Below the pieces are notes generated by a model, which was not told where the DNA came from, searched no databases, and saw only the letters and a program-made list of their open reading frames with translations. The position numbers and the translations under genes were made by a program. Source: Gemmataceae bacterium (GTDB lineage: Bacteria > Planctomycetota > Planctomycetia > Gemmatales > Gemmataceae). From it: a DNA stretch of 64,000 bases. The stretch spans positions 160,372 through 224,371 of the forward strand of contig JAKEET010000045.1 of the NCBI GenBank assembly GCA_022616435.1, given 5' to 3'. Positions 26,644 to 34,512 of this stretch are shown here, piece by piece. How positions within the stretch are numbered: position 1 is the stretch's first letter; each line of letters starts with the position of its first letter.

Positions 26644-27126
26644 TTACTCCGCGATGAGGACGGCGGCGGCGCGGTGCTCCGCTTGCGCCTGCCGGTAGCT
26701 GTGCGCCAGGTCGGCGCTCGAATGCCGGCGATCCAGGAGCGTGTAGGGAAGCCGCCAGGCCTGCAGGATCGGCTCGGTGAAGACGGGGCACGAGTCGCCG
26801 CTCTTGCCCTCCTGATGCGTATACCAGCTTCGCACGCCGACGATGAGGAAGAGCGGCAGCTTGAGGTCGTGCACCACGTTGCGCAGCGCATCGCCGGCTT
26901 CGAACAGGCCGGTGCACTGGATGACCACGACCGGTTTCCGGCCGCCGAGCATGAGTCCGGCCGCGACGGTGATGGCCTCGCCTTCGCGGCACACGCGGAT
27001 CAGCGGCAAGCCGTTCGGCCCGGTCAAGGCCGCTTCCCAGGTCCCCAGCTCGCTGTCGGGGAGCCAGACGATGTGGGTGACGCCGCAGTCTTTGAGAGCC
27101 GCGACAACGGAAGGGCCGTCGAACAT
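26644..27126 (-). CDS. ThDP-dependent decarboxylase, alpha (pyrimidine-binding) subunit
   Basis: A 160-residue protein equal to the N-terminal domain of ThDP decarboxylases. It begins MFDGPSVVAALKDCGVTHIV, and the glutamate that activates ThDP is probably the one in RVCREGEAITVAAGLMLGG. VVVIQCTGLFEAGDALRNVV and PLFLIVGVRSWYTHQEGKSG follow the ComD-like pattern. Together with the beta subunit it should make a two-chain enzyme acting on a 2-oxo acid such as sulfopyruvate or phosphonopyruvate. The gene is first in the pair; upstream of it lies a MITE-like repeat and a terminator belonging to the next gene. Confidence 0.82.
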   Translation of the reverse strand: MFDGPSVVAALKDCGVTHIVWLPDSELGTWEAALTGPNGLPLIRVCREGEAITVAAGLMLGGRKPVVVIQCTGLFEAGDALRNVVHDLKLPLFLIVGVRSWYTHQEGKSGDSCPVFTEPILQAWRLPYTLLDRRHSSADLAHSYRQAQAEHRAAAVLIAE

Positions 27127-27136
27127 GGTGCATCAA

Positions 27137-27245
27137 GGGTCAGGAGTCAGAGTTGTAAAAAAATGGGGACTGGCTCCGGCCGTCCCTCGAAGAACGTTGG
27201 CGATCGGGAACGAGGCCGGCGCCTGTCCCCATTGTTTCACAACTC
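27137..27245. repeat. MITE-like element with 21-bp imperfect inverted ends
   Basis: The arms are 27150-27170 (GAGTTGTAAAAAAATGGGGA plus C) and 27225-27245 (GTCCCCATTGTTTCACAACT plus C), matching at 19 of 21 positions, with a GC-rich centre of 54 bases. A family C fragment (GGGTCAGGAGTCAG) abuts the left end. No coding capacity; it sits between the decarboxylase alpha gene and the cytochrome terminator. Confidence 0.75.
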
Positions 27246-27250
27246 TCGAC

Positions 27251-27280
27251 AAAAAAACCCGCCAGCGCAGCGCTGGCGGG
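27251..27280 (-). terminator. intrinsic terminator of the cytochrome c gene
   Basis: On the minus strand a GC-rich hairpin (27258-27280, 11-base arms CCCGCCAGCGC and GCGCTGGCGGG) is followed at once by seven T residues (27257-27251). It lies 26 bases after the cytochrome stop codon. This is the clearest intrinsic terminator in the window. Confidence 0.9.
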
Positions 27281-27305
27281 TGGAGAGCCGGCGTCGCCGG
27301 AACGG

Positions 27306-27668
27306 CTAGCCCTTGTGTTCCTTGTGGCAGGCGGCGCAGTTGGCGAGTTTGCCGAGCGCCTTGGGGCCGGCGGCATCACCCGCGGCTGCCTTCTTGGCGG
27401 CCTCGAGCAACGCGGTGGTCCGCTTCTTCCACGCCTTCTCGTCGCCCATGGGGGGCTTGTTCTTGGTCAGCGAGGTGAACAGCTCGACCAGCTCCTTCTT
27501 CTCGTCGTCGCTCGCCTTGCCCGTGGCGACCTTCTTGCACAGGCCGCCCTTCATCGCCTTGGCCATGACTTCCGGGATCGTGTGCTTGGCTTTTTCACCG
27601 GCGTTGTTCTCGCCCAGCAGCAACGCCATACTCAGAGTTGCAACCACACCTGCAAACAGGTACTTCAT
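27306..27668 (-). CDS. cytochrome c, class II-like, C-terminal haem site
   Basis: A 120-residue exported protein. A signal peptide spans about residues 1-24 (MKYLFAGVVATLSMALLLG). The mature part is Lys/Ala-rich and helical, and ends with a haem-binding CAACHKEHKG motif. One CxxCH at the extreme C-terminus of a four-helix chain is the class II (c'/c556) arrangement. The role is electron transfer or gas binding in the periplasm; the partner is not visible. ATG 27668 is preceded by GTGGGGA, so I prefer it to the GTG at 27680. A strong terminator follows. Confidence 0.8.
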   Translation of the reverse strand: MKYLFAGVVATLSMALLLGENNAGEKAKHTIPEVMAKAMKGGLCKKVATGKASDDEKKELVELFTSLTKNKPPMGDEKAWKKRTTALLEAAKKAAAGDAAGPKALGKLANCAACHKEHKG

Positions 27669-27897
27669 ACCGGTCCCCACCTTTGTTGTTGTGCCTCCGC
27701 GGTCGCGCAGAGGTCCTGCCTTGCCGCCTTTCCCCAGCGTGAGAGAACGACCATCGTTGTCCCTGGAAAGGCACTGCCCTTTCTAACGGCCCCGGCAGCC
27801 CATGACAAGAAAAAAACCGCCTGCTTCCAGAAAAAAAGGGCAGCTGCCATGCTGGACGGATTCTCACCTGGATTTATTCAATCGTAGAATAGCGTCG

Positions 27898-28935
27898 ATG
27901 ATCGACACGCTGGAGCACCGGCTCAAGATTCAGGCTCGATCCCTCGGCTTCGAGCTCGCCGGCATCGCCGCCGCCGCGCAGGCCGATGGGTTCGACCAGT
28001 TTCAGGACTGGCTGGCCCGCGACTTCGCCGGCGACATGTCATACCTGCGCCGCCTCGCCCCCGCGCGCCGGCACCCCGCCGCCATCCTGCCCGACGTGCG
28101 CAGCGTCGTGATGCTTGGGCTCAATTATTATGGTGCAGCTCCGTCGGCGGGCGAAGCCCGCATCGCTCGCTACGCGTGTGGCGAAGACTACCACGTCGTG
28201 CTGCGCCGCAAGCTCAACGAACTCCTGGCGTGGGTGCAGGCCGAGGTTCCCGGCGCACGCGGCCGCGGCGTCGTGGACACGGCCCCGCTCCTGGAACGCG
28301 ATTTCGCCCGCCGCGCCGGCCTGGGCTGGTTCGGCAAGAACACCATGCTGATCCACAAGCGGCTCGGCAGCTTCTTCTTCCTGGCCGCGCTGTTGCTCGA
28401 TCTCGACTTGCACCCCGACGCTCCATTCGAAGCCCGGCATTGCGGCACGTGCACTGCGTGCCTTGACGCCTGCCCCACTCAGGCGTTCGTCGGCCCCTAT
28501 CAACTCGACGCCCGGCGCTGCATCAGCTACCTGACGATCGAGCTGCGCGGCCCGGTTGCCGAGGAGCTGCGCGCCGGCGTCGGGCCGTGGCTGTTTGGTT
28601 GCGACATCTGTCAGGACGTATGCCCGTGGAATCGCAAGGCCCCCTGGGGCCGCGAGCCCGCACTGCAGCCACACGCTGACCTGGAGGCGCTCGATCCGGC
28701 GGAGCTGGTGGGGATCACCGACGCGGAATTCCGCCGCCGCTTTCGCGGCACGGCGCTATGGCGGACGAAACGGCAAGGCCTGGCGCGCAACGCGGCGCTG
28801 GTGTTGGGCAATACCGCCGGGATCGAGGCGTTGCCGGCGTTGGAGGCCGCCGCCGGGGATGCGGATCCCGTGGTGCAGGAGGCGGCCCGCTGGGCGATGG
28901 CGCGGATTCGAGAGCGTGCCGGGACCGGTGGCTAA
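27898..28935 (+). CDS. queG: epoxyqueuosine reductase
   Basis: A 345-residue cobalamin- and iron-sulfur-dependent enzyme that reduces epoxyqueuosine to queuosine in tRNA anticodons, the last step of queuosine synthesis. Visible motifs: YARGEDYH-like segment ARYACGEDYHVVLRRKLNEL, catalytic region DTAPLLERDFARRAGLGWFG, then two 4Fe-4S clusters from CGTCTACLDACP and CDICQDVCPWN. The last 60 residues form a HEAT-like pair (LVLGNTAGIEALPALEAAAG). ATG 27898 gives the normal length. No other queuosine genes are nearby. A cobalamin-pathway gene (cobL) lies 15 kb away. Confidence 0.95.
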   Translation: MIDTLEHRLKIQARSLGFELAGIAAAAQADGFDQFQDWLARDFAGDMSYLRRLAPARRHPAAILPDVRSVVMLGLNYYGAAPSAGEARIARYACGEDYHVVLRRKLNELLAWVQAEVPGARGRGVVDTAPLLERDFARRAGLGWFGKNTMLIHKRLGSFFFLAALLLDLDLHPDAPFEARHCGTCTACLDACPTQAFVGPYQLDARRCISYLTIELRGPVAEELRAGVGPWLFGCDICQDVCPWNRKAPWGREPALQPHADLEALDPAELVGITDAEFRRRFRGTALWRTKRQGLARNAALVLGNTAGIEALPALEAAAGDADPVVQEAARWAMARIRERAGTGG

Positions 28936-28939
28936 GTCA

Positions 28940-28960
28940 ATTTGGAGTGCGGCTCCAAAT
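28940..28960. repeat. hairpin after queG
   Basis: ATTTGGAG and CTCCAAAT (8-base arms, 5-base loop) lie 5 bases after the queG stop codon. There is no T run, so termination is uncertain. Confidence 0.5.
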
Positions 28961-29052
28961 GGTCCAAATGGCGCTTGCCTCGGCGCCGGCTCGTTTCCAT
29001 AATGGTGAGCGTTCCTTGGGGCGATTGGTGCACGCGGGGAAAGGAGCTTCCC

Positions 29053-29985
29053 GTGCCGAGATGTTGGCGCTCGCTCGCGGTCGTCGTGCTCGTGTGGTCT
29101 GTTACTGGTCTGGCCGAGGCGCAGCAGCGCATGCTGCCCCCTGCGCAGCCCATTCCCGGCCGTTCCGTGTCGCGAAGCCGTTTCGTGGTGACCGGCGGCG
29201 TCGGTCGCGGCTACTTCGTCGGCCCGTTCGCGGGTCCGCATGCGGGCCCGTACGGTTGGGGCGATCCCTACGGCATTGTCGAGCCGCGCGTCACCTTTCA
29301 CATCATTGCGCCGGTCAGGCCGCGCCTGCTGGCCCCGCCGTTGGATTTGTCCGGCATCGATCTGGACGTCGAAGTGCCGCCGTGGGCCCACGAATTCGAA
29401 CGGCCCAAGCACGACGTTCCGCCGCCCAGGCAGCCGGACGAGGTTGCCAAGCGCATTGAGCCCCCGCCCAAGGCGCCGGCCCCGAAGCCGCTGGCGCCCG
29501 ATCCCATGGCGCCGCGCGCGGACCCGGTGGAAGAAGGCCAGCGCCTGGCCACGCTGGGCGTCGTGGCGTTTCGCGGGCAGGAATACGGCCTGGCCGCCCG
29601 CAAGTTCAAGCAAGCGCTGGAAATCGATCCGACCGCGAGCCGGGCGTACTTCTACCTGAGCCAGGCGTATTTCGCGCTGGGCCAGTATCGTGACGCGGTG
29701 CAGATGATCGGGCTGGGCCTGGGCCTCGATCGCGGCTGGCCGCAGCGCCCCTTCCGGCCGCGCTTCGATTTATACGGCGAGCTGCCCGAGGACTGGCTGC
29801 GGCACCTGCAACTGCTCGAAGACGCGCAGGCGCGGCAACCGAACAATTCCGGCTACGTCTTCCTGCTGGCCCACCAGCGCTGGTTCGACGATCAACGCGA
29901 CGATGCCCTGAAGTTGTTTCGCCAGGTCCGGCCGCTGGTCGGCGATCCGGCGCTTGTCGATTTGTTCCTCAAGGCAGCCCCATAA
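29053..29985 (+). CDS. secreted TPR protein
   Basis: A 310-residue protein. GTG 29053 preceded by AAGGAG at 6 bases gives a clean signal peptide (MPRCWRSLAVVVLVWSVTGL, cut after AEA). A Gly/Pro-rich middle and a Pro/Lys linker (about 120-170) precede TPR-like helices: QEYGLAARKFKQALEIDPTA and SRAYFYLSQAYFALGQYRDA at about 185-225, and more near the end. It probably mediates protein contacts outside the cytoplasm. The stop codon lies inside a 13-base tandem repeat. An ATG at 29002 is in frame but would bury the signal peptide. Confidence 0.78.
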   Translation: MPRCWRSLAVVVLVWSVTGLAEAQQRMLPPAQPIPGRSVSRSRFVVTGGVGRGYFVGPFAGPHAGPYGWGDPYGIVEPRVTFHIIAPVRPRLLAPPLDLSGIDLDVEVPPWAHEFERPKHDVPPPRQPDEVAKRIEPPPKAPAPKPLAPDPMAPRADPVEEGQRLATLGVVAFRGQEYGLAARKFKQALEIDPTASRAYFYLSQAYFALGQYRDAVQMIGLGLGLDRGWPQRPFRPRFDLYGELPEDWLRHLQLLEDAQARQPNNSGYVFLLAHQRWFDDQRDDALKLFRQVRPLVGDPALVDLFLKAAP

Positions 29986-30019
29986 TGCGGCCCCATAATG
30001 CGGCCCCATAATGCGGCCC
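29981..30019. repeat. 13-bp tandem repeat, three copies, spanning a stop codon
   Basis: CATAATGCGGCCC is repeated three times without change (29981-29993, 29994-30006, 30007-30019). The first copy supplies the TAA of the TPR gene. The next gene starts 13 bases after the last copy. Confidence 0.9.
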
Positions 30020-30031
30020 CGTAAGGTGATC

Positions 30032-30856
30032 ATGAAACGCTTTGCCGTCCTGCTGTTGGCGGCGACGAGCTCGCAAATCAGCGGGCTGTCGCAGGAGAAA
30101 GAGAAGTTCCCCGATCCGACGCCGCGCAAGGCGGCGATCCTCAAACGGTTCGCCGAGGAATTCGTGACGCTCGCGCCCGGCGAAGGCAAATTCCCACCCA
30201 GCTTCCTGATGGGCTCGAAGGCGGCCCGCGAGGAGTTGCCGGTTCGCAAAGTCACGTTTGCCTATTCGTTCGCCGTCAACAAGTACGAGGTGACCCAGGA
30301 GCTGTACCACGTCGTCATGGGCAACAACCCGAGCAAATGGAAGGGGCTGCGCAACGCCGTCGAGGTGGTGAGCTGGGCGGAGGCCAACGACTTTTGCGAC
30401 AAGGCGACGAAGGAGCTGCGCCGGGCGAAGCTGCTGGCGGACAAGAAACGCATCCGATTGTTGACCGAGGCCGAGTGGGAGTATGCCGCCCGCGCCGGCA
30501 CGACGACGTACTGGTCGCACGGCGATTCGCTGGACGAGCTGGGCAAGTTTTGCTGGTACTCGGCGAACTCTGCCGGCTTCGATCCGCCGGTCGGTGAAAA
30601 GGCGGCCAATCCATGGGGCCTGTACGACCTGCACGGCTACAACTGGGAATGGGTGGCCGACGACTGGTCGCCGAACTACAAGGGCGCTCCGACCGACGGC
30701 AGCGCCTTCCGGGTGCCGGGAGCGAAGGATCGGGTCATTCGCGGCGGCTCGTGGAACGATTCGGCCGACGCCGCCCGGTCGGCGGCGCGGCGCCACGTCC
30801 CGGCGGACACGCGCAACGACAAGATTGGGTTTCGGTGCGCCAAGGTGAGTGAGTAA
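30032..30856 (+). CDS. secreted formylglycine-generating-enzyme-like (SUMF1) protein
   Basis: A 274-residue protein with a signal peptide (MKRFAVLLLAATSSQISGLS). The FGE-sulfatase domain covers about 45-270: KVTFAYSFAVNKYEVTQELY, AVEVVSWAEANDFCDKA, RIRLLTEAEWEYAARAG, GLYDLHGYNWEWVADDW and RVIRGGSWNDSADAARSA. The active-site cysteines of true formylglycine-generating enzymes near the C-terminus are absent, so this is the non-catalytic or ligand-binding type common in planctomycetes. AAGGTG precedes ATG 30032. The PQQ-like gene starts at or just after its stop, suggesting one transcript. Confidence 0.88.
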   Translation: MKRFAVLLLAATSSQISGLSQEKEKFPDPTPRKAAILKRFAEEFVTLAPGEGKFPPSFLMGSKAAREELPVRKVTFAYSFAVNKYEVTQELYHVVMGNNPSKWKGLRNAVEVVSWAEANDFCDKATKELRRAKLLADKKRIRLLTEAEWEYAARAGTTTYWSHGDSLDELGKFCWYSANSAGFDPPVGEKAANPWGLYDLHGYNWEWVADDWSPNYKGAPTDGSAFRVPGAKDRVIRGGSWNDSADAARSAARRHVPADTRNDKIGFRCAKVSE

Positions 30857-30875
30857 CTTGCGAATCCCTTCCATC

Positions 30876-32093
30876 ATGCGTTGGCTCACGCTCGGTTTGC
30901 TGTGTCTTGCTCCGGCGGCCGCGCTGCGCGCCGACGACTGGCCGCAGTTCCTGGGCCCGCGCCGCGACGGCGTGTCGGCGGAGGCCGGCGTCAAGGCGTG
31001 GGGGCCAAACGGCCCGAAGGTCCTCTGGTCGCGCGGCGTCGGTCCCGGTTACGCCGGCGCGGTGGTGGCCGGCGAGCGCTTGATCCTGTTTCACCGGGTG
31101 GGCAACGACGAAGTCGTCGAATGCGTCCGCGCCGATACCGGCAAGCCCGTCTGGAAATCCGACTACCCCACGAAGTTCGAGGACGACTTCGGCAAGGGCG
31201 ACGGGCCGCGCGCCACCCCGGTCATCGCCGGCGGCAGCGTCGTGACGTTCGGCGCCGACGGCTGGCTGCACGCGTTCGAGCTGGAAAGCGGCAAGAAGCT
31301 CTGGGGCCGGAATGTCGTGGCGGAGTACCGCGTGCCGCCGGGTTTCTTCGGCGTCGGCAGCTCGCCGATGGTCGTCGGCGACCGTGTCCTGGTCAATGTG
31401 GGCGGCAAGGACGCCGGCATCGTCGCGTTCGGGCTGGATTCGGGCAAGGAGCTGTGGCGCGCCACCGGCGACGGCGCCAGCTACTCGTCGCCGACCACGG
31501 CGACCGTGGGCGGCGTGACGCACGCCGTGTTCTTCACGCGCCAGGGCGTCGTGCTGCTCGACCCGACAACCGGGGACGTGCGTTTCCAGACGCGCTGGCG
31601 CGCGCGGATCGAAGCGTCGGTGAACGCGGCCACGCCGCTGATCCTCGGCGACACGGCGTTCTTCTCGACGAGCTACGACACTGGCGCCTTACTGATCAAG
31701 CTGAAGAAAGACGGGGCCGAGAAGTTGTGGGACAGCGACGCGGTGATGACCAACCATTACAACACGTCGATCCATCGCGACGGCCACCTCTATGGGTTCC
31801 ATGGCCGGCAGGAAGCGGGCGCGAGCTTCCGCTGCGTCGAGCTGAACACGCACAAGGTGTGCTGGGACCGGCCGCGCTTCGGCTGCGGCTCGATGATCCT
31901 GGCGGGCGACAGGATCATCGTCCTGACCGAGTCGGGCGAGCTGCTGCTGGTCGAGGCGACGCCGCAGGCGTATCGCGAACTGGCGCGGGCGCAGGTGCTC
32001 ACGTCCGGCCCGTGCCGTGCGCAGATCGCCCTGGCGAACGGGCGGCTGTATGCGCGGGATCAGAAGAAGTTGAGTTGTTTCGCCGTGAAGTAA
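30876..32093 (+). CDS. secreted PQQ-like beta-propeller protein
   Basis: About 405 residues. A signal peptide (MRWLTLGLLCLAPAAALRA) precedes DDWPQFLGPRRDGVS, the opening typical of planctomycete quinoprotein-like propellers. Repeats with W-docking motifs follow (LESGKKLWGRNV, LDSGKELWRATGD, THKVCWDRP). Enzymatic PQQ binding cannot be shown; most such proteins are thought to be structural or to bind other ligands. A GTG at 30849 overlaps the stop region of the FGE-like gene and is an equally possible start. It is convergent with the following minus-strand gene, with 3 bases between. Confidence 0.87.
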   Translation: MRWLTLGLLCLAPAAALRADDWPQFLGPRRDGVSAEAGVKAWGPNGPKVLWSRGVGPGYAGAVVAGERLILFHRVGNDEVVECVRADTGKPVWKSDYPTKFEDDFGKGDGPRATPVIAGGSVVTFGADGWLHAFELESGKKLWGRNVVAEYRVPPGFFGVGSSPMVVGDRVLVNVGGKDAGIVAFGLDSGKELWRATGDGASYSSPTTATVGGVTHAVFFTRQGVVLLDPTTGDVRFQTRWRARIEASVNAATPLILGDTAFFSTSYDTGALLIKLKKDGAEKLWDSDAVMTNHYNTSIHRDGHLYGFHGRQEAGASFRCVELNTHKVCWDRPRFGCGSMILAGDRIIVLTESGELLLVEATPQAYRELARAQVLTSGPCRAQIALANGRLYARDQKKLSCFAVK

Positions 32094-32096
32094 CGG

Positions 32097-32849
32097 TCAC
32101 TTCGATTCCTGAATCGCCGTCACCAATTCGCTTTCGAATTTCTGCTTCGAGTCGTACCGATCATTGGTCATGTCGCGGCGGAACGTGGACAGCCGCGTGT
32201 GATACGCCTTGTAGTTGTTGAGGTAATGGTCGATGAACTGCACCTGCCCCGGCGCCAGCGCCGGGTTCAACTTCCACTCCTCGCCTTCCTTGACGATCTC
32301 AATTCCGCGCGGGTCGTGGATGGCCAGGGGCATGAGCACGCGATTGAACATGCGCGGATCGAACTGGCCGAGCTCGGCGGGACCGCCGGGCCCGAACGCG
32401 GCGCCCGCCGCATCCGGCCAGATCTTGGCGTCCACCGCAATGAAGCCACGCGCCTTCGCGGCATCGATTTCCTTGGGGGCCGCTGCCATGGACAGATTCG
32501 TGGGAAACGGATCGAGGAAGTGCAAGTAGGTCACGCTCTTGTTCGTGGCCAGCCCCTTGTTCGTCATGTACTCAAAGATGCCGTCGAGCACCGGCCCCAT
32601 CTCCTTGGTCGCCGTCGCGGCGCGCTTCAACTGGGCCGCGTAATCGGCGGTCACGAACCGGGCCGCCGTGTTCATGTCGCGGGCCTTCACCGCCTTCAAG
32701 AACTTGTCCACGGCCTCGGTCGGCGTCGCCGCCGGGCCGTAGCCGGTCGCCTTCAGGTACAGGTCCTTCGCCCAATCCGGCGTCAAGAAGATGAAGTACA
32801 ATGCCGTCAAGACAAGTGCGGCAAAGATCACGAGCGACGACACGCGCAT
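32097..32849 (-). CDS. hypothetical exported or membrane-anchored protein
   Basis: A 250-residue protein. One N-terminal helix (MRVSSLVIFAALVLTALYFI) anchors or exports it. From about 40 the pattern TPTEAVDKFLKAVKARDMNT then AARFVTADYA is reminiscent of NTF2-like domains that open with a helix in lipoproteins of unknown function. The remainder has no recognised motif. AAGGAG lies 7 bases before the ATG. The next upstream gene is the TPR/alpha-CTD gene, separated by a family A repeat. Confidence 0.65.
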   Translation of the reverse strand: MRVSSLVIFAALVLTALYFIFLTPDWAKDLYLKATGYGPAATPTEAVDKFLKAVKARDMNTAARFVTADYAAQLKRAATATKEMGPVLDGIFEYMTNKGLATNKSVTYLHFLDPFPTNLSMAAAPKEIDAAKARGFIAVDAKIWPDAAGAAFGPGGPAELGQFDPRMFNRVLMPLAIHDPRGIEIVKEGEEWKLNPALAPGQVQFIDHYLNNYKAYHTRLSTFRRDMTNDRYDSKQKFESELVTAIQESK

Positions 32850-32935
32850 GTCCAGCTCCTTCGAACGTGGGCTTCAGCGTTGCTGCATTTCTAACGAATC
32901 GGTCCGGGAAATGCAATCGGTGCAAGCCCAGCCCG

Positions 32936-33037
32936 TTTAGCCCCGGTTCGTAGAACCGGGGCGGACAGAATCCCGCGCGAAGGATGAATCCATTGCCGTT
33001 GTCACGCCCGCCCCGGTTCTTCGAACCGGGGCTAAAC
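32936..33037. repeat. family A palindromic element, copy 1
   Basis: About 102 bases. Outer arms TTTAGCCCCGGTTCG and CGAACCGGGGCTAAA are perfect inverted repeats, and each half is itself nearly palindromic (CCCCGGTTC...GAACCGGGG). The centre contains AAGGATGAATCC. It lies between two minus-strand genes. Other copies are at 45489 and 56649. Confidence 0.88.
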
Positions 33038-33087
33038 ATTTCACCCGGTTCGTGCGGCTTCGTAGCTCAGCCTAACCCACAGCCCGG

Positions 33088-34425
33088 CTAGTCGCCGCGC
33101 AACGTCAAACCGTACTGCCGCAGCTTTTCGCGGACCTCGTTGAGCGAGGTCATGCCAAAATTCTTCGATTCGAGCAGTTCGTCGGCGGTGCGATTGATCA
33201 GCTCGCCCAGGGTGTTGATGCCGAGGCGGTTCATGCACTTGCGGGCCCGCACCGACAGGTTGAGCTCGCTGACCGCCTTGTTCAGCACTGCCTGCTCCTG
33301 CTCGCTGAGCGGCTGCTGGGCGTGGAAGCGGCGCTCGAACTGGCTGCCTTCCTCCAGGGCCATGCCGAGCCGCAGCCCCTTGGCGCCGAGGATTTCCTTG
33401 ATCTCGGCCAGCGACGTCTCGCCAAAATTCTTGCTGCTCAGCAGTTGCTGCTCGCTGACGCGGGTCAGGTCGCCGAGCGTGCGGATGTTCATCTTCTTCA
33501 GGCAATTGCGGCTGCGGACCGACAGCTCGAAGTCGGTCACTGGAATCTCGAGCACCTGGCTGAAGCGGCTGTCGGCGGCATCCTGCTCGGGGTTGTAATA
33601 CTGCGTCAACGATGCCTCGGCGTCCTTCAGGAACAGCCGGGCCTGCTCGTGCCGCGGGTCGCCGTGCAGGATCTTGCGGTAGCAATCGACCGCCTTGTCG
33701 TACTTGTCGCTGTCCTCGTAGAGGATGCCCAGGTTCATGAGCAGGCCGACGTGCAGCGGCGGATGATTGAGGCAGCGTTCGTAGAATTGCACGGCGTCGT
33801 CGTCGTTGCCGGCCAGGTCGTTGGCATGGCCGAGCTGAAACAGGGCGCCGGTGTGGCTCGGATCGAGCTCCACGGCCCGCTCGAAGCTTCGCAGGGCCTG
33901 ATCGCGCTGGCCTTCGGCCATCAAGCAGCTTCCCAGCTGGAAGTGATACTCGGCGTTGTGGGTTGCCTGGTCGGCCAGTTTCGTCAGGATGGCGCGGGCC
34001 TGGGTCAGCTCGCCTTTGAGGCGATGGATGCCGGCCTTCTGCAACAGGACCTGGCTGGCGGTGTAGCCGGATTTTTCGGACCGGTCAAACGCCTTGAACG
34101 CCTCGTCAAGCTCCTGATGCTCCAGCAGGGCCTTGCCGAGATAGAACGCCGCCAGCGCCCCTTCGGCCTGCCGCAAGTTTTCGATGGCCACCGCGAGATG
34201 GCCGAGGAAGTAGTTGGCGATGCCCAGCTTCAGATGGATCTTCTTCGCCTGGGCGCCGGCGGCGGTTTCGACCCGTTTCTTCAGGGTGTCGTTGATGTCG
34301 CGCAGGGTGCGGAATTGGGTCTTGCCCTGGGCCAGACCGTCGCGGACGCGCTGCACGGTGCCGGCGTCGCAGTCCTCGCGCTCCACCAGCAACGCCTTCA
34401 AATCGATCAGCATGGTGTCAACCAT
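33088..34425 (-). CDS. TPR protein with two RNA polymerase alpha-CTD modules
   Basis: A 445-residue cytoplasmic protein. Residues 50-290 are TPR repeats (for example NAEYHFQLGSCLMAEGQRDQ and HTGALFQLGHANDLAGNDDD). Two modules like the RNA polymerase alpha C-terminal domain follow at about 299-354 (FELSVRSRNCLKKMNIRTLG) and 388-445 (LNLSVRARKCMNRLGINTLG). The arginine that contacts UP-element DNA in E. coli alpha (Arg265, in VRS) is kept in both (VRS, VRA), whereas the Lys298 position is Glu or Met. No alpha N-terminal domain is present. It may bind DNA or sigma factors; this is inference. Confidence 0.9.
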   Translation of the reverse strand: MVDTMLIDLKALLVEREDCDAGTVQRVRDGLAQGKTQFRTLRDINDTLKKRVETAAGAQAKKIHLKLGIANYFLGHLAVAIENLRQAEGALAAFYLGKALLEHQELDEAFKAFDRSEKSGYTASQVLLQKAGIHRLKGELTQARAILTKLADQATHNAEYHFQLGSCLMAEGQRDQALRSFERAVELDPSHTGALFQLGHANDLAGNDDDAVQFYERCLNHPPLHVGLLMNLGILYEDSDKYDKAVDCYRKILHGDPRHEQARLFLKDAEASLTQYYNPEQDAADSRFSQVLEIPVTDFELSVRSRNCLKKMNIRTLGDLTRVSEQQLLSSKNFGETSLAEIKEILGAKGLRLGMALEEGSQFERRFHAQQPLSEQEQAVLNKAVSELNLSVRARKCMNRLGINTLGELINRTADELLESKNFGMTSLNEVREKLRQYGLTLRGD

Positions 34426-34464
34426 CGCCTGCCCACCTCACGGACACGAAGAGTGGAAAAAGGT

Positions 34465-34492
34465 AGTATAACGAGACCGCGAGGGGCTGCAA
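34465..34492 (-). promoter_or_regulatory. sigma-70-like promoter of the TPR/alpha-CTD gene
   Basis: On the minus strand TTGCAG (34492-34487), 16 bases, then TATACT (34470-34465). It lies 40 bases before the ATG at 34425, within the divergent gap shared with the methyltransferase gene. Confidence 0.6.
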
Positions 34493-34512
34493 GAGGAGGG
34501 TGGTTTGCCGCG

